Positions 7,036-16,310 of a DNA stretch of 35,653 nt are shown one piece after another. The stretch covers positions 1 to 35,653 of the forward strand of contig CAKPZC010000016.1 of the NCBI GenBank assembly GCA_934203355.1, given 5' to 3'. The translations under genes were made by a program, and so were the position numbers. The first letter of the stretch is position 1. Each line of letters starts with the position of its first letter. The notes under the pieces are model-generated. The model saw only the letters and a list, made by a program, of their open reading frames with translations. It did not search any database and was not told where the DNA came from. The DNA is from an uncultured Prevotella sp. (GTDB lineage: Bacteria; Bacteroidota; Bacteroidia; Bacteroidales; Bacteroidaceae).

Positions 7036-8365
7036 CGAATGATATTATTCCGCTCACCGAGTCGTTGTCCTCGCGTGGCTTCACCGCCTCCTTCTCGTCG
7101 ACGATGCGTCGGCGCAGCTCGTTGAGCTGTTGCAGTGTGCGCTTGTATGTAGGAGTCGTTTCTACTGTGAGAATCACCTCCTCGTTGTCGAGATCTTCGG
7201 GCGAGAATCTGAAAATATGTGGTCGGCGCTTAGTGATGGTTCCGCCCTTCTCGTCGCCATAGTAGTGGTTGCGTCGGTTGTCGTCGCGTATTTTCTTCTC
7301 CACCTGTTTGTCGTCTTCCTCTTGAGCGAGTTTCTTGATGTGGTGGTTCATTCCGTCGACGTTTTCGATGCCGAATCCAGTTGCGAGGATAGTCACCTTC
7401 ACCTTGTTTCCGAGGTCGGGGTCGAGTCCGATACCCCATTTAATCTCGAAGTCGGAACCAAACTGCTCCATGAAGTCGTTCACCTCGTTCATTTCTTCCA
7501 TCATCAAGCCGCCAGCATTAGGCGACTCGTTGTTGGAGTCTTTGCTGAAGTTGATGCTGAGAAGAATCTTCTTGGCGTTGAACACGTCGTTGTCGTTGAG
7601 CAATGGCGAGTTGAGCGCGTCGGCAATGGCTTGCTTCACTCGTCCTTCTCCCTCGCCGTAGCCAGTCGACATGATAGCCACGCCGCCGTCCTTGAGCACG
7701 GTCTTCACGTCGTTGAAGTCGAGGTTGATGAGTCCGTGGTTGGTGATAATCTCGGCTATCGACTTGGCTGCCACGCTGAGAGTGTCGTCGGCTTTGCCGA
7801 AGGCGTCGAGCACTGTCAGCTCGGGGTATATCTTGCGCAGTCGCTCGTTGTTGATAACGAGCAGAGCGTCGACGTGCTTAGCCATCTCCTCCACACCGTC
7901 GAGAGCCTGGTCGATTTTGCGCTTTCCTTCGAATCGGAACGGTATGGTGACGATGCCTACTGTCAGTATGCCCAGTTCCTTGCTTACTCGGGCTATGACC
8001 GGTGCTGCTCCGGTGCCTGTTCCACCGCCCATTCCTGCTGTGATGAACGCCATCTTGGTTCCGTCGCTGAGCATCTGCTTGATGGCATCGAGACTCTCCT
8101 CGGCAGCCTGGCGTGCCTTGGCAGGTTTGTTTCCTGCTCCGAGTCCCTCGGTGCCGAGCTGTAGCAGCACGGGCACTGGTGAGTCGTTGAGAGCCTGGTT
8201 GTCGGTGTTGCAGAGCACGAACGACACGTCGTGTATACCTTCGCGGTACATGTGGTTGACGGCATTGCCGCCGCCACCTCCCACACCGATTACCTTAATA
8301 ATCGTATTGTTGTCTTTCTCCGGTGTACAGAAGTCCACCATCATGTTGTTATTATTGTCTGGCAT
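7025..8365 (-). CDS. ftsZ: Cell division GTPase FtsZ
   Basis: A 446-residue tubulin homologue that polymerises into the cytoplasmic Z-ring. The nucleotide-binding region begins with KVIGVGGGGGNAVNHM (about residues 24-39). The tubulin signature GGGTGTGA is at about 113-120, and the T7-loop region (NLDFNDVKTVL) is present. After the GTPase and C-terminal domains comes a long variable linker (about 330-435, acidic/basic and Asn/Arg-rich) and a terminal ISFGDE peptide, the usual form of the Bacteroidetes FtsZ tail. The start is an ATG, about 60 bp after the ftsA stop. It is the last gene of the dcw operon, followed by an octamer repeat and a strong terminator. Confidence 0.98.
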   Translation of the reverse strand: MPDNNNNMMVDFCTPEKDNNTIIKVIGVGGGGGNAVNHMYREGIHDVSFVLCNTDNQALNDSPVPVLLQLGTEGLGAGNKPAKARQAAEESLDAIKQMLSDGTKMAFITAGMGGGTGTGAAPVIARVSKELGILTVGIVTIPFRFEGKRKIDQALDGVEEMAKHVDALLVINNERLRKIYPELTVLDAFGKADDTLSVAAKSIAEIITNHGLINLDFNDVKTVLKDGGVAIMSTGYGEGEGRVKQAIADALNSPLLNDNDVFNAKKILLSINFSKDSNNESPNAGGLMMEEMNEVNDFMEQFGSDFEIKWGIGLDPDLGNKVKVTILATGFGIENVDGMNHHIKKLAQEEDDKQVEKKIRDDNRRNHYYGDEKGGTITKRRPHIFRFSPEDLDNEEVILTVETTPTYKRTLQQLNELRRRIVDEKEAVKPREDNDSVSGIISFGDE

Positions 8366-8427
8366 GTTGTTATCAGTTGTTTTTTATTCGGTTGAGAATG
8401 TTTGGTAGCCTTGCGTTCGGTCGCTGG

Positions 8428-9900
8428 CTATTCGTTGGTTTCTGGTTCCACGAGCGAGCGTCCGAACTGCTTCATAGAACCCCAGATGCGTCGGAATGGC
8501 GAGTTCTTCTTTCGTTCCTCCTCTTCCTTTGCTCTGCGTTCCTCTTCCTCGCGCTGACGTCGTTCCTCCTCTTCTTTTGCTCTGCGTTCTTCTTCCTCGC
8601 GTTTGCGTCGTGCCTCCTCGCTTTCGCGTTGAGCTGTCGCTGCTGCTGTTGTGTTGGTGCTGGCAGTGACTGTTTGTGTGGCGAATCCTGCTTCGGCGGG
8701 TTGTGGGTTGTTGGTGAAGTGCTGCTCACTGAATAGGTTGTCGCTGAATGGGTTGCCAGCGCAGTTCATGTCGCCGTGTGCCACAAGGCTCAGAATTGTA
8801 TTCATCGTGCCGTCGTGGCGCAATTCGGGCTTAGTGTTCTTAGTGTCGATGTTGATTGTCACGAATTTTGCTACGCGCACCTTGTCTTCGTCGAGTGCCA
8901 CGCGGAAAGCCTTTTCGATGTTCTTCATGTTGCTTCCACCTCCAGTGAGCACCACGCCTCCGAGCAGTTTGTCGGCATATTCCGTCGGTATGAGGCTCTT
9001 CACGTTCTCGATGATTTCGAGAGTGCGTGCCTCTACCACCTCAATAAACTTGCGGCTCTCCACCGTGCGCGAGCTGTCGATGGGCAGAATGGCTGAGGGA
9101 TCGATATCAGCCACGTCGGTGTATGCCGAGCCGTATTTCAGTTTCAGGCGTTCAGCCTCGGTTTCGTCCATCTGTAGCGATTCCAGGTCTTTGGTAATGT
9201 TGCCGCTTCCGAGAGGAATCACCGCCACGTTGCGTAGCTTGTCGCGATAGAACACTGCCACGGTTGTTGTCTCGGCACCGAGGTCTACGAGCACACATCC
9301 GGCTCGCTTCTCAGCCTCGGTGAGCACGTTGTCGGCCATAACGAGCGGTGAGAGGTATGTCTCGGCTATTGCTATTCCGGCGTTGTCGAAACTCTTGTTG
9401 AGATTGCGCGAGAAGGAGCGGCGCCACAGTATGTTGAGGAAGTTGCCCTCGATGTGGCTTGCTTGTATGCCTACGGGGTCGGTTTGATATTGCTGGTCAA
9501 CCTTGTATTCCTCAGTGATAGCGTCTTGTATCTCGTAGTCGGGATAGGTCATATTGCGGTTGGCATCCATAAGTTCGTTCACCATGTCCTGCGACACGAT
9601 GGCGTCGATGGGCAGGTCTTTGTTGACCATGTTGCGCACACTGCGAATGCTCTGTCCGCCTATACCTACGTAGACCTGGGTTATATCAGTCTGTAGACTA
9701 TTCTTGAGTTTTGTGATGATGTTGCTCAGTCCTTGAGCAGTCTTGTCGATGTTGTAGACAACACCTTTGCGTATGTAAGAGGTGGAGTCGTCTGAGGCAA
9801 CCGCAAGAATCGCGATGCTGCCGTCGGGGTTTTTCCTCCCTGCAATGCCAGTCATCTTTGATGACCCGAGCTCTATAGCTACAATAATATCCTTTGCCAT
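8428..9900 (-). CDS. ftsA: Cell division protein FtsA
   Basis: A 490-residue actin-like ATPase that tethers FtsZ filaments to the membrane. The phosphate-1 region IAIELGSSKMTG is at the N-terminus, the phosphate-2 region CVLVDLGAETTTVAVF at about 220, and the adenosine loop VVLTGGGSNMKNIE at about 315. The C-terminus ends in an amphipathic membrane-targeting helix (SPFRRIWGSMKQFGRSLV, about 467-484). Between the ATPase domain and this helix is a linker with four octapeptides of the form EEEERRxx (about 435-466), which extends the protein beyond the roughly 420 residues of E. coli FtsA. The gene lies 25 bp after ftsQ and is followed by ftsZ. Confidence 0.97.
   Translation of the reverse strand: MAKDIIVAIELGSSKMTGIAGRKNPDGSIAILAVASDDSTSYIRKGVVYNIDKTAQGLSNIITKLKNSLQTDITQVYVGIGGQSIRSVRNMVNKDLPIDAIVSQDMVNELMDANRNMTYPDYEIQDAITEEYKVDQQYQTDPVGIQASHIEGNFLNILWRRSFSRNLNKSFDNAGIAIAETYLSPLVMADNVLTEAEKRAGCVLVDLGAETTTVAVFYRDKLRNVAVIPLGSGNITKDLESLQMDETEAERLKLKYGSAYTDVADIDPSAILPIDSSRTVESRKFIEVVEARTLEIIENVKSLIPTEYADKLLGGVVLTGGGSNMKNIEKAFRVALDEDKVRVAKFVTINIDTKNTKPELRHDGTMNTILSLVAHGDMNCAGNPFSDNLFSEQHFTNNPQPAEAGFATQTVTASTNTTAAATAQRESEEARRKREEEERRAKEEEERRQREEEERRAKEEEERKKNSPFRRIWGSMKQFGRSLVEPETNE
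8503..8598 (-). repeat. Four 24-bp tandem repeats inside ftsA (EEEERRxx)
   Basis: The codons encode EEEERRAK, EEEERRQR, EEEERRAK and EEEERKKN in succession. Alternating blocks of four Glu and two to three Arg/Lys favour a solitary charged alpha-helix. As a 24-bp in-frame repeat it could change copy number without a frameshift. Confidence 0.85.
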
Positions 9901-9925
9901 ACGTTTATCTGTATTGTTTTATTTC

Positions 9926-10999
9926 TTAGTTACTTGACTTATTCTTCTGGCTGTTGCCAGAACTTTTCTTGTTTTTTGCCTCACTCTTTTTGTTGGGAAT
10001 TTCGGCATTTTTTGTTTTCTTTTTCTGCACATCAGCAGTGGTTTGCTGCTTGTTTTGTTGTGTGTCGGTCTTCTTCGAGTCTTCGGTAGCCGTTCGCGTT
10101 GTTGCGTTCTGTTGTTCCACGTTCTCGCCTTCCGAAGGTCCGTCTTGTGTGCTCTCGGTTTGCGTTGCCACTGGCTCTGTTAGCACTGCGTGGTAGACAG
10201 CAGGCTTTGGGGCGTTCTTCTTCTTGCATATTATCTGGTTGTCGAACTCGATGTTGACATATGAGTACTTGTCCCATCCCACTTGCGAGAGTCCATACTT
10301 ATAGAATTTTTCGAGCCTTGTCATCTTTTTGTCGATGAATATGTTGATGGCTTTCTCTCGTTCCTCGCGGCTTTTGCCGTCGGGTAGTACTCCCAGATAC
10401 ACAATATGGTCGCCTATTCTTGGCACAAGCTCCACCCCTTGGTTAGGCAGAATATTGATTTGCTCGATGAGGTTTTTCCACAAGTCGTTCTGCATTATAG
10501 CCTTGCCAAGAGGCGAGATGAAGCATGTGGCAAACCTGCGGCTGATGCATCCCGAGGCAATGATGAGATCGCTCGTGTATTTGGAGCGTGGCATGATACA
10601 GTCGTTGTCGTCTACGTAGTAGTCGTCGCCGTTGTCGGCTTTGATTCGTATGACTGGCATACGTTGTGTGACGCTGATGTATACGTGTCCGCCTTCGGTC
10701 TTGTAGCATTCGGCAGTCTTGACGAATGGACTTTGGCGCAACATCTCCTCAATGCCTCGTGTGTTGACGCTTGTGAGCGGTTTGCCGATGGGGTAGTTGC
10801 CTGTCTTTTGCAGTCGCTCCTTTATTACTTTAGCGTCGAGGAATCCGCAGGTGTTGTTGTCGGCGATGTCAATATTCACCTTGGAGCATATCGCCTTGGA
10901 GTCGCCCTTCTTGTCGAAAGACGTGAACGCCAATACGAGATACACGCCAATCACGATATCGCTCGCGATGAATAGTATTTTGCTCCAGGATGTCTTCAC
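9926..10999 (-). CDS. ftsQ: Cell division protein FtsQ
   Basis: A 357-residue bitopic membrane protein of the divisome that links early and late division proteins. A short cytoplasmic N-terminus is followed by one transmembrane helix (about residues 8-25, ILFIASDIVIGVYLVLAF). Next come a POTRA-like domain (about 40-115) with the segment SVNTRGIEEMLRQSPFVKTAE and a beta domain to about 265. The last 90 residues are a low-complexity Gln/Thr/Lys/Ser-rich tail, typical in kind for Bacteroidetes but long. The start codon is GTG (10997-10999), 23 bp after the murC stop; an in-frame stop lies 12 codons upstream and no ATG intervenes. Confidence 0.92.
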   Translation of the reverse strand: MKTSWSKILFIASDIVIGVYLVLAFTSFDKKGDSKAICSKVNIDIADNNTCGFLDAKVIKERLQKTGNYPIGKPLTSVNTRGIEEMLRQSPFVKTAECYKTEGGHVYISVTQRMPVIRIKADNGDDYYVDDNDCIMPRSKYTSDLIIASGCISRRFATCFISPLGKAIMQNDLWKNLIEQINILPNQGVELVPRIGDHIVYLGVLPDGKSREEREKAINIFIDKKMTRLEKFYKYGLSQVGWDKYSYVNIEFDNQIICKKKNAPKPAVYHAVLTEPVATQTESTQDGPSEGENVEQQNATTRTATEDSKKTDTQQNKQQTTADVQKKKTKNAEIPNKKSEAKNKKSSGNSQKNKSSN

Positions 11000-11022
11000 T
11001 TTTATCTTGATTTTTTCAGAGT

Positions 11023-12399
11023 CTATTTTGCTTCAATTATTTTAGCGATTTGTGGCACGTAATTGTCCAGGTCGCCTGCACCGAGTATGACGAGCACGTC
11101 GAAGTCGCGGCTTTTCACGAGTTCGAGTACATCCTCCTTGTGTATCATGCTTTTCTCTACTCCGGGTTTGAGGTTGTCGTAGATGAGCTGTGATGTCACT
11201 CCAGGTATAGGCTCTTCGCGTGCTGGATAGATGTCGCACAGAATCACCTCGTCGAGCTGACTGAGCGCGTCGGCAAACTCCTTATAGAAGTCGCGTGTGC
11301 GTGTGTAGAGGTGTGGCTGGAAGATGGCAGTTATGTGGCGGTCGTTATAGAGCTCGCGTATGCTCTTGGCGCTCTGGTATATCTCCTTCGGGTGGTGTGC
11401 GTAGTCGGAGAGTAGCACGTGGCGCTGGTTCTTTATCTTGAAGTCGAATCGGCGGTCAACTCCGCGATAGGTCTTCATTCCGTAACGCAGTTCCTCGGCG
11501 CTACATCCGTTGAGCTGTGCCATAGCCATGGCTGCGATGCCGTTGTCGATGTTGATTGGCACTGGCTGTCCGAGTTGCACATTCTTCACGCACTCGATGG
11601 GCGACACAAAGTCGAATGTTATCTCGCCGCCGCCGATGTGTATGTTCTCGGCGTGGAAGTCGCCCTCGTCGCGGCTGTACTCATACACCTTTACGCCTTC
11701 CTGCACCTCCTGTTTCATCTCCAGGTTCTTGTGTATGATGAGTGCTCCGCCTGGCTGTATGAGTGTGGTGTAGTGGCGGAAGCTTTCGAGATAAGCCTCT
11801 TTTGTGCCGTAGATGTCGAGGTGGTCGGGGTCGGTGGCAGTAATCACCGTCATCCATGGACGCAACCAATGGAAAGAGCGGTCGAACTCATCGGCTTCTA
11901 TCACCACATAGTCGCTTTGGTCAGAGAGAATGTAGTTGGTGCCGTAGTTTTTTGATATGCCTCCGAGGAATGCGTTGCAATCGAGATGGCTCTGGTGCAT
12001 TATGTGAGCACACATTGTTGAGGTGCTTGTCTTGCCGTGGGTTCCAGCCACGCATAGTCCCTTGTGTGTGCGTGTCAGTGTGCCGAGCACCTGAGCACGC
12101 TTCTCAATAGTGAATCCTTTCTCGCGGAAGTAGGCGAGTTCCTTATGGTCGGCAGGGATGGCTGGTGTGTAGACCACGAGACACGACTCTTGCTTTCGGC
12201 AGGCGTGTGGTATCTCGTCGATGTTCTCCTCGTAGTGGATGAGCATTCCCTCGCGCTCAAGTTGCTTTGTAAGTGCCGACGGTGTTTTGTCGTATCCGGC
12301 TACAACGAGTCCTTTGCGTAGGAAATAGCGTGCTATTGCGCTCATTCCGATGCCTCCGGCACCTACGAAATATACTGATTTGATATCTTTGAGTTCCAT
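11023..12399 (-). CDS. murC: UDP-N-acetylmuramate--L-alanine ligase MurC
   Basis: A 458-residue cytoplasmic Mur ligase that adds L-Ala to UDP-MurNAc with ATP, the first step of stem peptide synthesis. The Rossmann motif VYFVGAGGIGMSAIA is at residues 9-23, the ATP loop GTHGKTSTST at about 119-128, then the central domain (EADEFDRSF, TATDPDHLDIYG) and the C-terminal domain (DYAHHPKEI near 335). The length is normal. The ATG follows a leader with an uninterrupted run of ten A bases on the coding strand. It sits between murG (20 bp upstream) and ftsQ. Confidence 0.98.
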   Translation of the reverse strand: MELKDIKSVYFVGAGGIGMSAIARYFLRKGLVVAGYDKTPSALTKQLEREGMLIHYEENIDEIPHACRKQESCLVVYTPAIPADHKELAYFREKGFTIEKRAQVLGTLTRTHKGLCVAGTHGKTSTSTMCAHIMHQSHLDCNAFLGGISKNYGTNYILSDQSDYVVIEADEFDRSFHWLRPWMTVITATDPDHLDIYGTKEAYLESFRHYTTLIQPGGALIIHKNLEMKQEVQEGVKVYEYSRDEGDFHAENIHIGGGEITFDFVSPIECVKNVQLGQPVPINIDNGIAAMAMAQLNGCSAEELRYGMKTYRGVDRRFDFKIKNQRHVLLSDYAHHPKEIYQSAKSIRELYNDRHITAIFQPHLYTRTRDFYKEFADALSQLDEVILCDIYPAREEPIPGVTSQLIYDNLKPGVEKSMIHKEDVLELVKSRDFDVLVILGAGDLDNYVPQIAKIIEAK

Positions 12400-12419
12400 T
12401 GTTGTTTTTGTTTTTTTTT

Positions 12420-13532
12420 CTATTTTCCAGCTATTTTCAGCACTTCGTCGGCTATTACGTCGGCAGAGTTGGGCTTGCCGAGTTTCTTGATGTTTGTTGC
12501 CAGTTGTGCCAGTTGCTCGTCGTCCTTCACTGTGTCTACTGCGAGTTGTAGCAGCGATTTTGGGGCTTCTGCGTCCTTCACGTATATCGCTGCGCTTTTG
12601 TTGACAAGTGCCATGGCGTTCTTTGTCTGGTGGTCTTCAGCCACATTTGGCGACGGTACGAGAATCACCGGCTTGCCAATGAGGCAGAATTCGCTTATTG
12701 AGCTTGCTCCTGCGCGGCTTATCACGAGGTCGGCAGCCTTGTAGGCGGCTCCCATGTCGGATATGAAGTCCATCACCTTGAGCATAGGCAGGCTGTGGTG
12801 GTTTTTGAGCTGGTCGGCTACGGCTGCGCTGTAGTATTTGCCCGTCTGCCATATGAACTGCACTCCGCTCTTCTCCACCAAGTCGAGATGTTGCAGTACG
12901 CTCTCGTTGACAGTGCGTGCTCCGAGGCTTCCGCCCACAAGCAGAATTGTCTTCTTGGCAGGGTCAAGTCCGAAGGTCTTAATGGCTTCCTCTCTCGACA
13001 TTGTGGTCTCGATGAGGTTCTGTCTGACGGGATTACCGGTGTTTATGATTTTGTCGGCAGGGAAGAAGCGTTCCATTCCGTCGTAAGCCACACATATCTT
13101 GCGCGCTTTGGCTGCAAGGTGTTTGTTGGTGACTCCGGCGTATGAGTTTTGCTCCTGTATAAGAGTCGGAATGCCCATCTGGCTTGCCGCGTCGAGAGTG
13201 GCTGCGCTTGCATATCCGCCCACTCCCACTGCCACGTCGGGCGCGAAGTCGCGTATAGTTTTGCGCACCATTCGTTTGCTCTTGATGAAGTCGAGAGCCA
13301 CGCCGATATTAGCCGGCGACCATAGTGGGCGCTTGAATCCCCTCACTGGCAGGCCCACTATCTCATAGCCTGCAGCGGGTACTCGCTGCATTTCCATTCT
13401 GCCGAGAGCTCCCACGAAAAGTATTTTGGCTTCAGGGCGTTTTGACTTTATTGCGTTGGCAATCGACACGGCTGGGAATATGTGTCCGCCTGTGCCTCCG
13501 CCGCTAACGATGACTCTTAATTCTTTTTCCAT
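12420..13532 (-). CDS. murG: Lipid II synthase MurG (GlcNAc transferase)
   Basis: A 370-residue GT28 glycosyltransferase that acts at the inner face of the membrane. It adds GlcNAc from UDP-GlcNAc to lipid I to give lipid II. The N-terminal glycine motif SGGGTGGHIFPA (about residues 10-21) and a later GVGGYASAATLDAA segment mark the acceptor domain. LVGGSLGARTVNESV (about 197) and the donor-site region SRAGASSISEFCLIGKPVI (about 274) follow. All expected motifs are present and the length is standard. The ATG follows ftsW by 84 bp, the largest gap in this part of the operon, and I see no promoter box in it. Confidence 0.98.
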   Translation of the reverse strand: MEKELRVIVSGGGTGGHIFPAVSIANAIKSKRPEAKILFVGALGRMEMQRVPAAGYEIVGLPVRGFKRPLWSPANIGVALDFIKSKRMVRKTIRDFAPDVAVGVGGYASAATLDAASQMGIPTLIQEQNSYAGVTNKHLAAKARKICVAYDGMERFFPADKIINTGNPVRQNLIETTMSREEAIKTFGLDPAKKTILLVGGSLGARTVNESVLQHLDLVEKSGVQFIWQTGKYYSAAVADQLKNHHSLPMLKVMDFISDMGAAYKAADLVISRAGASSISEFCLIGKPVILVPSPNVAEDHQTKNAMALVNKSAAIYVKDAEAPKSLLQLAVDTVKDDEQLAQLATNIKKLGKPNSADVIADEVLKIAGK

Positions 13533-13616
13533 TTGTCCGAATTTCTTTCAAATCACAAAATTAATCATTTTTTCTGACAATGCCGATTATTGTGCTTTTT
13601 TTATTCCATTATCTTC

Positions 13617-14900
13617 TTATTGTGGGGCTTCTTCAGTCGGAATGTTAGTCTCCTCGATAATCTCTGGCTTGCGTTGTGCCGAGCGGCTTATGCTGAGAAT
13701 CACTCCTATGTAGATGCAGTTGATGATGGTCGACGTGCCTCCTCGGCTAATCAGTGGCAGTGGTTGTCCGGTGACAGGAGCGAGTCCCACTGCCACGCAC
13801 ATGTTGAACAGTGCCTGTGTGACGAGTAGCATGGCGAGTCCCATGGCGAGCAGTGCGGGGAAGTTGTTCTCGCATCGGCTTGCTATTCGTCCAGTGCGTA
13901 TCATCAGTATTATGTAGAGCATGGCAACGAAGAATGCGCCCTCAATACCCATCTCCTCGATGATGATTGCGAAGATGAAGTCGGAGTAGGCCTGCGGTAT
14001 GAAGTTGCACTGTTCGGAGTTGCCTGGTCCCTTGCCTGCCACGTTCGACGATGCGATGGCAATGTTTGAGAAAGCCACCTGTGCGTCCTTGTCGAGGTCG
14101 ATGTCTTTGGGGGTGATGTCGCCGTGGTCGTTGAATTTGTCGATACGTGCCTTCCACGTGTCGAATCGGTGGAACACTTTCTCAAGTACATTCTTTTCCT
14201 CGGGTTCGGCTGTCACAACTCTCTCGGTGAGTTGTTTGCCGTTGTCGCCCATCTGTGGCTTGTTGTCTTTGCCGAACGTTAGGACAGCTGCCACCACCAG
14301 TGTGCATAACAGTAGCACTATGCCCAACAGTTTGCCCAACTGGCGCAATGGCACACGCCCGATGAACATCATCATGAATATCACCATGCTTAGCAGAATA
14401 GCTGTTGACAGGTTCTCAAGCATGATGAAGGGTATGATGAAAGCACTCACCGTGAGTATGTTGCGGAAAGCCAGCGGGTCGGCGCCACCGTCTGTCTGGC
14501 GCCGGCTTAATATCTGAGCGGTGGCAAGCACCAGTGCGCCTTTGGCTATCTCCGACGGTTGAAACTGTATACCCAGTATTGAAAACCATCTTTGTGCGCC
14601 GTTGGTCGAGGCTCCTATAAATAAGACCGCTATAAGGGCAATAATGGATCCCGCGAGCATGAACGGCGTGAGCAGCTTGAAGTAGCGGCACTTTATGTTG
14701 AGGGTGAGCACTGTGAAGAAGACACCGATGCACAGCAGTCCGATGTGTTTGATTATCGGTGCCATGTAGCTGCCCGCCTTGTAGGTGAGCTGTGCCGATG
14801 CTGAGTAGACTTCAACGATGCTGATGAGGCCCAGGAAGAACAGCACCATCCATATCACCTTGTCGCCCTTGAAGATGTTGCCTAATGTCTTGTTTATCAT
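13617..14900 (-). CDS. ftsW: Peptidoglycan polymerase FtsW (SEDS family)
   Basis: A 427-residue integral membrane SEDS glycosyltransferase that polymerises lipid II at the septum with its partner class B PBP (FtsI, encoded upstream). Multiple hydrophobic helices are evident, starting with VIWMVLFFLGLISIVEVYSAS. The SEDS signatures include FQPSEIAKGALVLATA (about 137-152) and the terminal PLISRGGTSTIINC (about 385). A large extracytoplasmic loop of about 75 polar residues (about 210-285, FGKDNKPQMGDNG to AQVAFSN) separates two helices. The start is an ATG, 39 bp after murD. Confidence 0.97.
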   Translation of the reverse strand: MINKTLGNIFKGDKVIWMVLFFLGLISIVEVYSASAQLTYKAGSYMAPIIKHIGLLCIGVFFTVLTLNIKCRYFKLLTPFMLAGSIIALIAVLFIGASTNGAQRWFSILGIQFQPSEIAKGALVLATAQILSRRQTDGGADPLAFRNILTVSAFIIPFIMLENLSTAILLSMVIFMMMFIGRVPLRQLGKLLGIVLLLCTLVVAAVLTFGKDNKPQMGDNGKQLTERVVTAEPEEKNVLEKVFHRFDTWKARIDKFNDHGDITPKDIDLDKDAQVAFSNIAIASSNVAGKGPGNSEQCNFIPQAYSDFIFAIIIEEMGIEGAFFVAMLYIILMIRTGRIASRCENNFPALLAMGLAMLLVTQALFNMCVAVGLAPVTGQPLPLISRGGTSTIINCIYIGVILSISRSAQRKPEIIEETNIPTEEAPQ

Positions 14901-14939
14901 TTTTGTTTTTTAGCTGGGATCTTTGTTGGGTGTATGTTC

Positions 14940-16271
14940 CTACAGATTTCTTACTAAAGTCTTGAACTGCTCGCCTCGGTCCTCCATGTTCTTGAATAGG
15001 TCGAAGCTTGCGCAGCACGGACTGAGCAGCACGGTATCGCCTGGTTCGGCAATCTCGTGGCAGGCAGCCACACATTCCTTCATGGAGTGGGTGTCGCGCA
15101 CTGTGATGCCCATGTTGTCGAAGAAGTTGTGGAGTTTGGTGTTGTCGGCTCCGAGATACACGAGAGCCTTGCATTTCTTAGCCACAAGTTCCTTTATCTC
15201 GTTGTAGTCGTTGCCCTTGTCCTTGCCTCCGATGATGAGTATGGTGGGTGTGCGCATGCTTTCGAGTGCATACCAGCATGCGTCGACATTGGTGGCCTTC
15301 GAGTCGTTGATATACTGCACTCCTCCCACTTTGCACACCTTTTCCAGTCGGTGTTCCACTCCAGGGAAGTCGCCGAGACTCTTGCGTATCACGTCCTTCT
15401 TGATGCCCGAGATGTTGCCTGCAATTCCAGCTGCGAGCGAGTTGTAGATGTTGTGTTTACCGGTGAGTGACAGTTCTTCCTGCTCCATGTTGAATGGTGT
15501 GGGCTTCTCTATCTTGTACTCGCCGTCCTCAATGTAGCCGATGGATCCGTTCTCCTTGAGTTCCGAGAAGGGATATTGTATGGCCTTGATGTCGTATTTG
15601 TCGAGTTCGCGCTTTATCACTGGGTCGTCGTTCCAGTAGATGAATGAGTCGTCGCCGGTCTGGTTCTGGATGATTCGCATCTTGGAGTCGACGTAGTTCT
15701 GCATGCAGAAGTCGTAGCGGTCGAGATGGTCGGGAGTGATGTTGAGCAAGATGGCGATATTGGCGTGGAAGTCGTACATGTTGTCGAGTTGGAAAGAGCT
15801 GAGCTCTATGATGTAGTATTCGTGCGGGTCTTCAGCCACCTGCAGTGCGAGCGAGCGTCCGATGTTTCCGGCGAGTCCAGCGTCGTAGCCAGCAGCCTTG
15901 AATATGTGGTAGATGAGCGACGTTGTCGTGGTCTTGCCGTTCGATCCAGTGATGCAGATCATCTTGGATTTGGTGTATCGTCCAGCAAACTCAATCTCGC
16001 TGATGATGTGTATGCCTTTCTCCTCGGCTTTCTTCACCATCGGTGCCTCCTTGGGTATGCCTGGGCTCTTGATGATTTCGTCGGCAGAGAGAATTTTCTC
16101 CTCGGTGTGTTGTTTCTCTTCCCACTCAATCTGGTGGTCGTCGAGAAGTTTCTTGTATTTGTCCTTGATTGCCGACATGTCGCTTACGAACACGTCGAAG
16201 CCTTCCTTCTTAGCCAGTACGGCTGCGCCGGCTCCACTCTCGCCGGCTCCAAGAATTACTATGCGTTTCAT
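14940..16271 (-). CDS. murD: UDP-N-acetylmuramoylalanine--D-glutamate ligase MurD
   Basis: A 443-residue cytoplasmic ligase that adds D-Glu to UDP-MurNAc-L-Ala with ATP. The N-terminal nucleotide-sugar domain begins RIVILGAGESGAG. The ATP loop ITGSNGKTTTTSL is at about 107-119. Later motifs include NITPDHLDRYD and, in the C-terminal domain, YINDSKATNVDACWYAL (about 318) and ILIIGGKDKGNDY. The length is normal and the ATG start is clear. The gene lies 39 bp after mraY and 39 bp before ftsW. Confidence 0.98.
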   Translation of the reverse strand: MKRIVILGAGESGAGAAVLAKKEGFDVFVSDMSAIKDKYKKLLDDHQIEWEEKQHTEEKILSADEIIKSPGIPKEAPMVKKAEEKGIHIISEIEFAGRYTKSKMICITGSNGKTTTTSLIYHIFKAAGYDAGLAGNIGRSLALQVAEDPHEYYIIELSSFQLDNMYDFHANIAILLNITPDHLDRYDFCMQNYVDSKMRIIQNQTGDDSFIYWNDDPVIKRELDKYDIKAIQYPFSELKENGSIGYIEDGEYKIEKPTPFNMEQEELSLTGKHNIYNSLAAGIAGNISGIKKDVIRKSLGDFPGVEHRLEKVCKVGGVQYINDSKATNVDACWYALESMRTPTILIIGGKDKGNDYNEIKELVAKKCKALVYLGADNTKLHNFFDNMGITVRDTHSMKECVAACHEIAEPGDTVLLSPCCASFDLFKNMEDRGEQFKTLVRNL

Positions 16272-16310
16272 TTCCTTATATAAATTTCCAAGCCTTTCCT
16301 TTGGGCTTGC

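Noticed and set aside
7130..8164. A 344-codon open frame antisense to ftsZ
   Set aside because: It is the mirror of the strongly biased ftsZ codons, is rich in Val/Leu/His/Ser as such shadows are, and has no family motif or leader.
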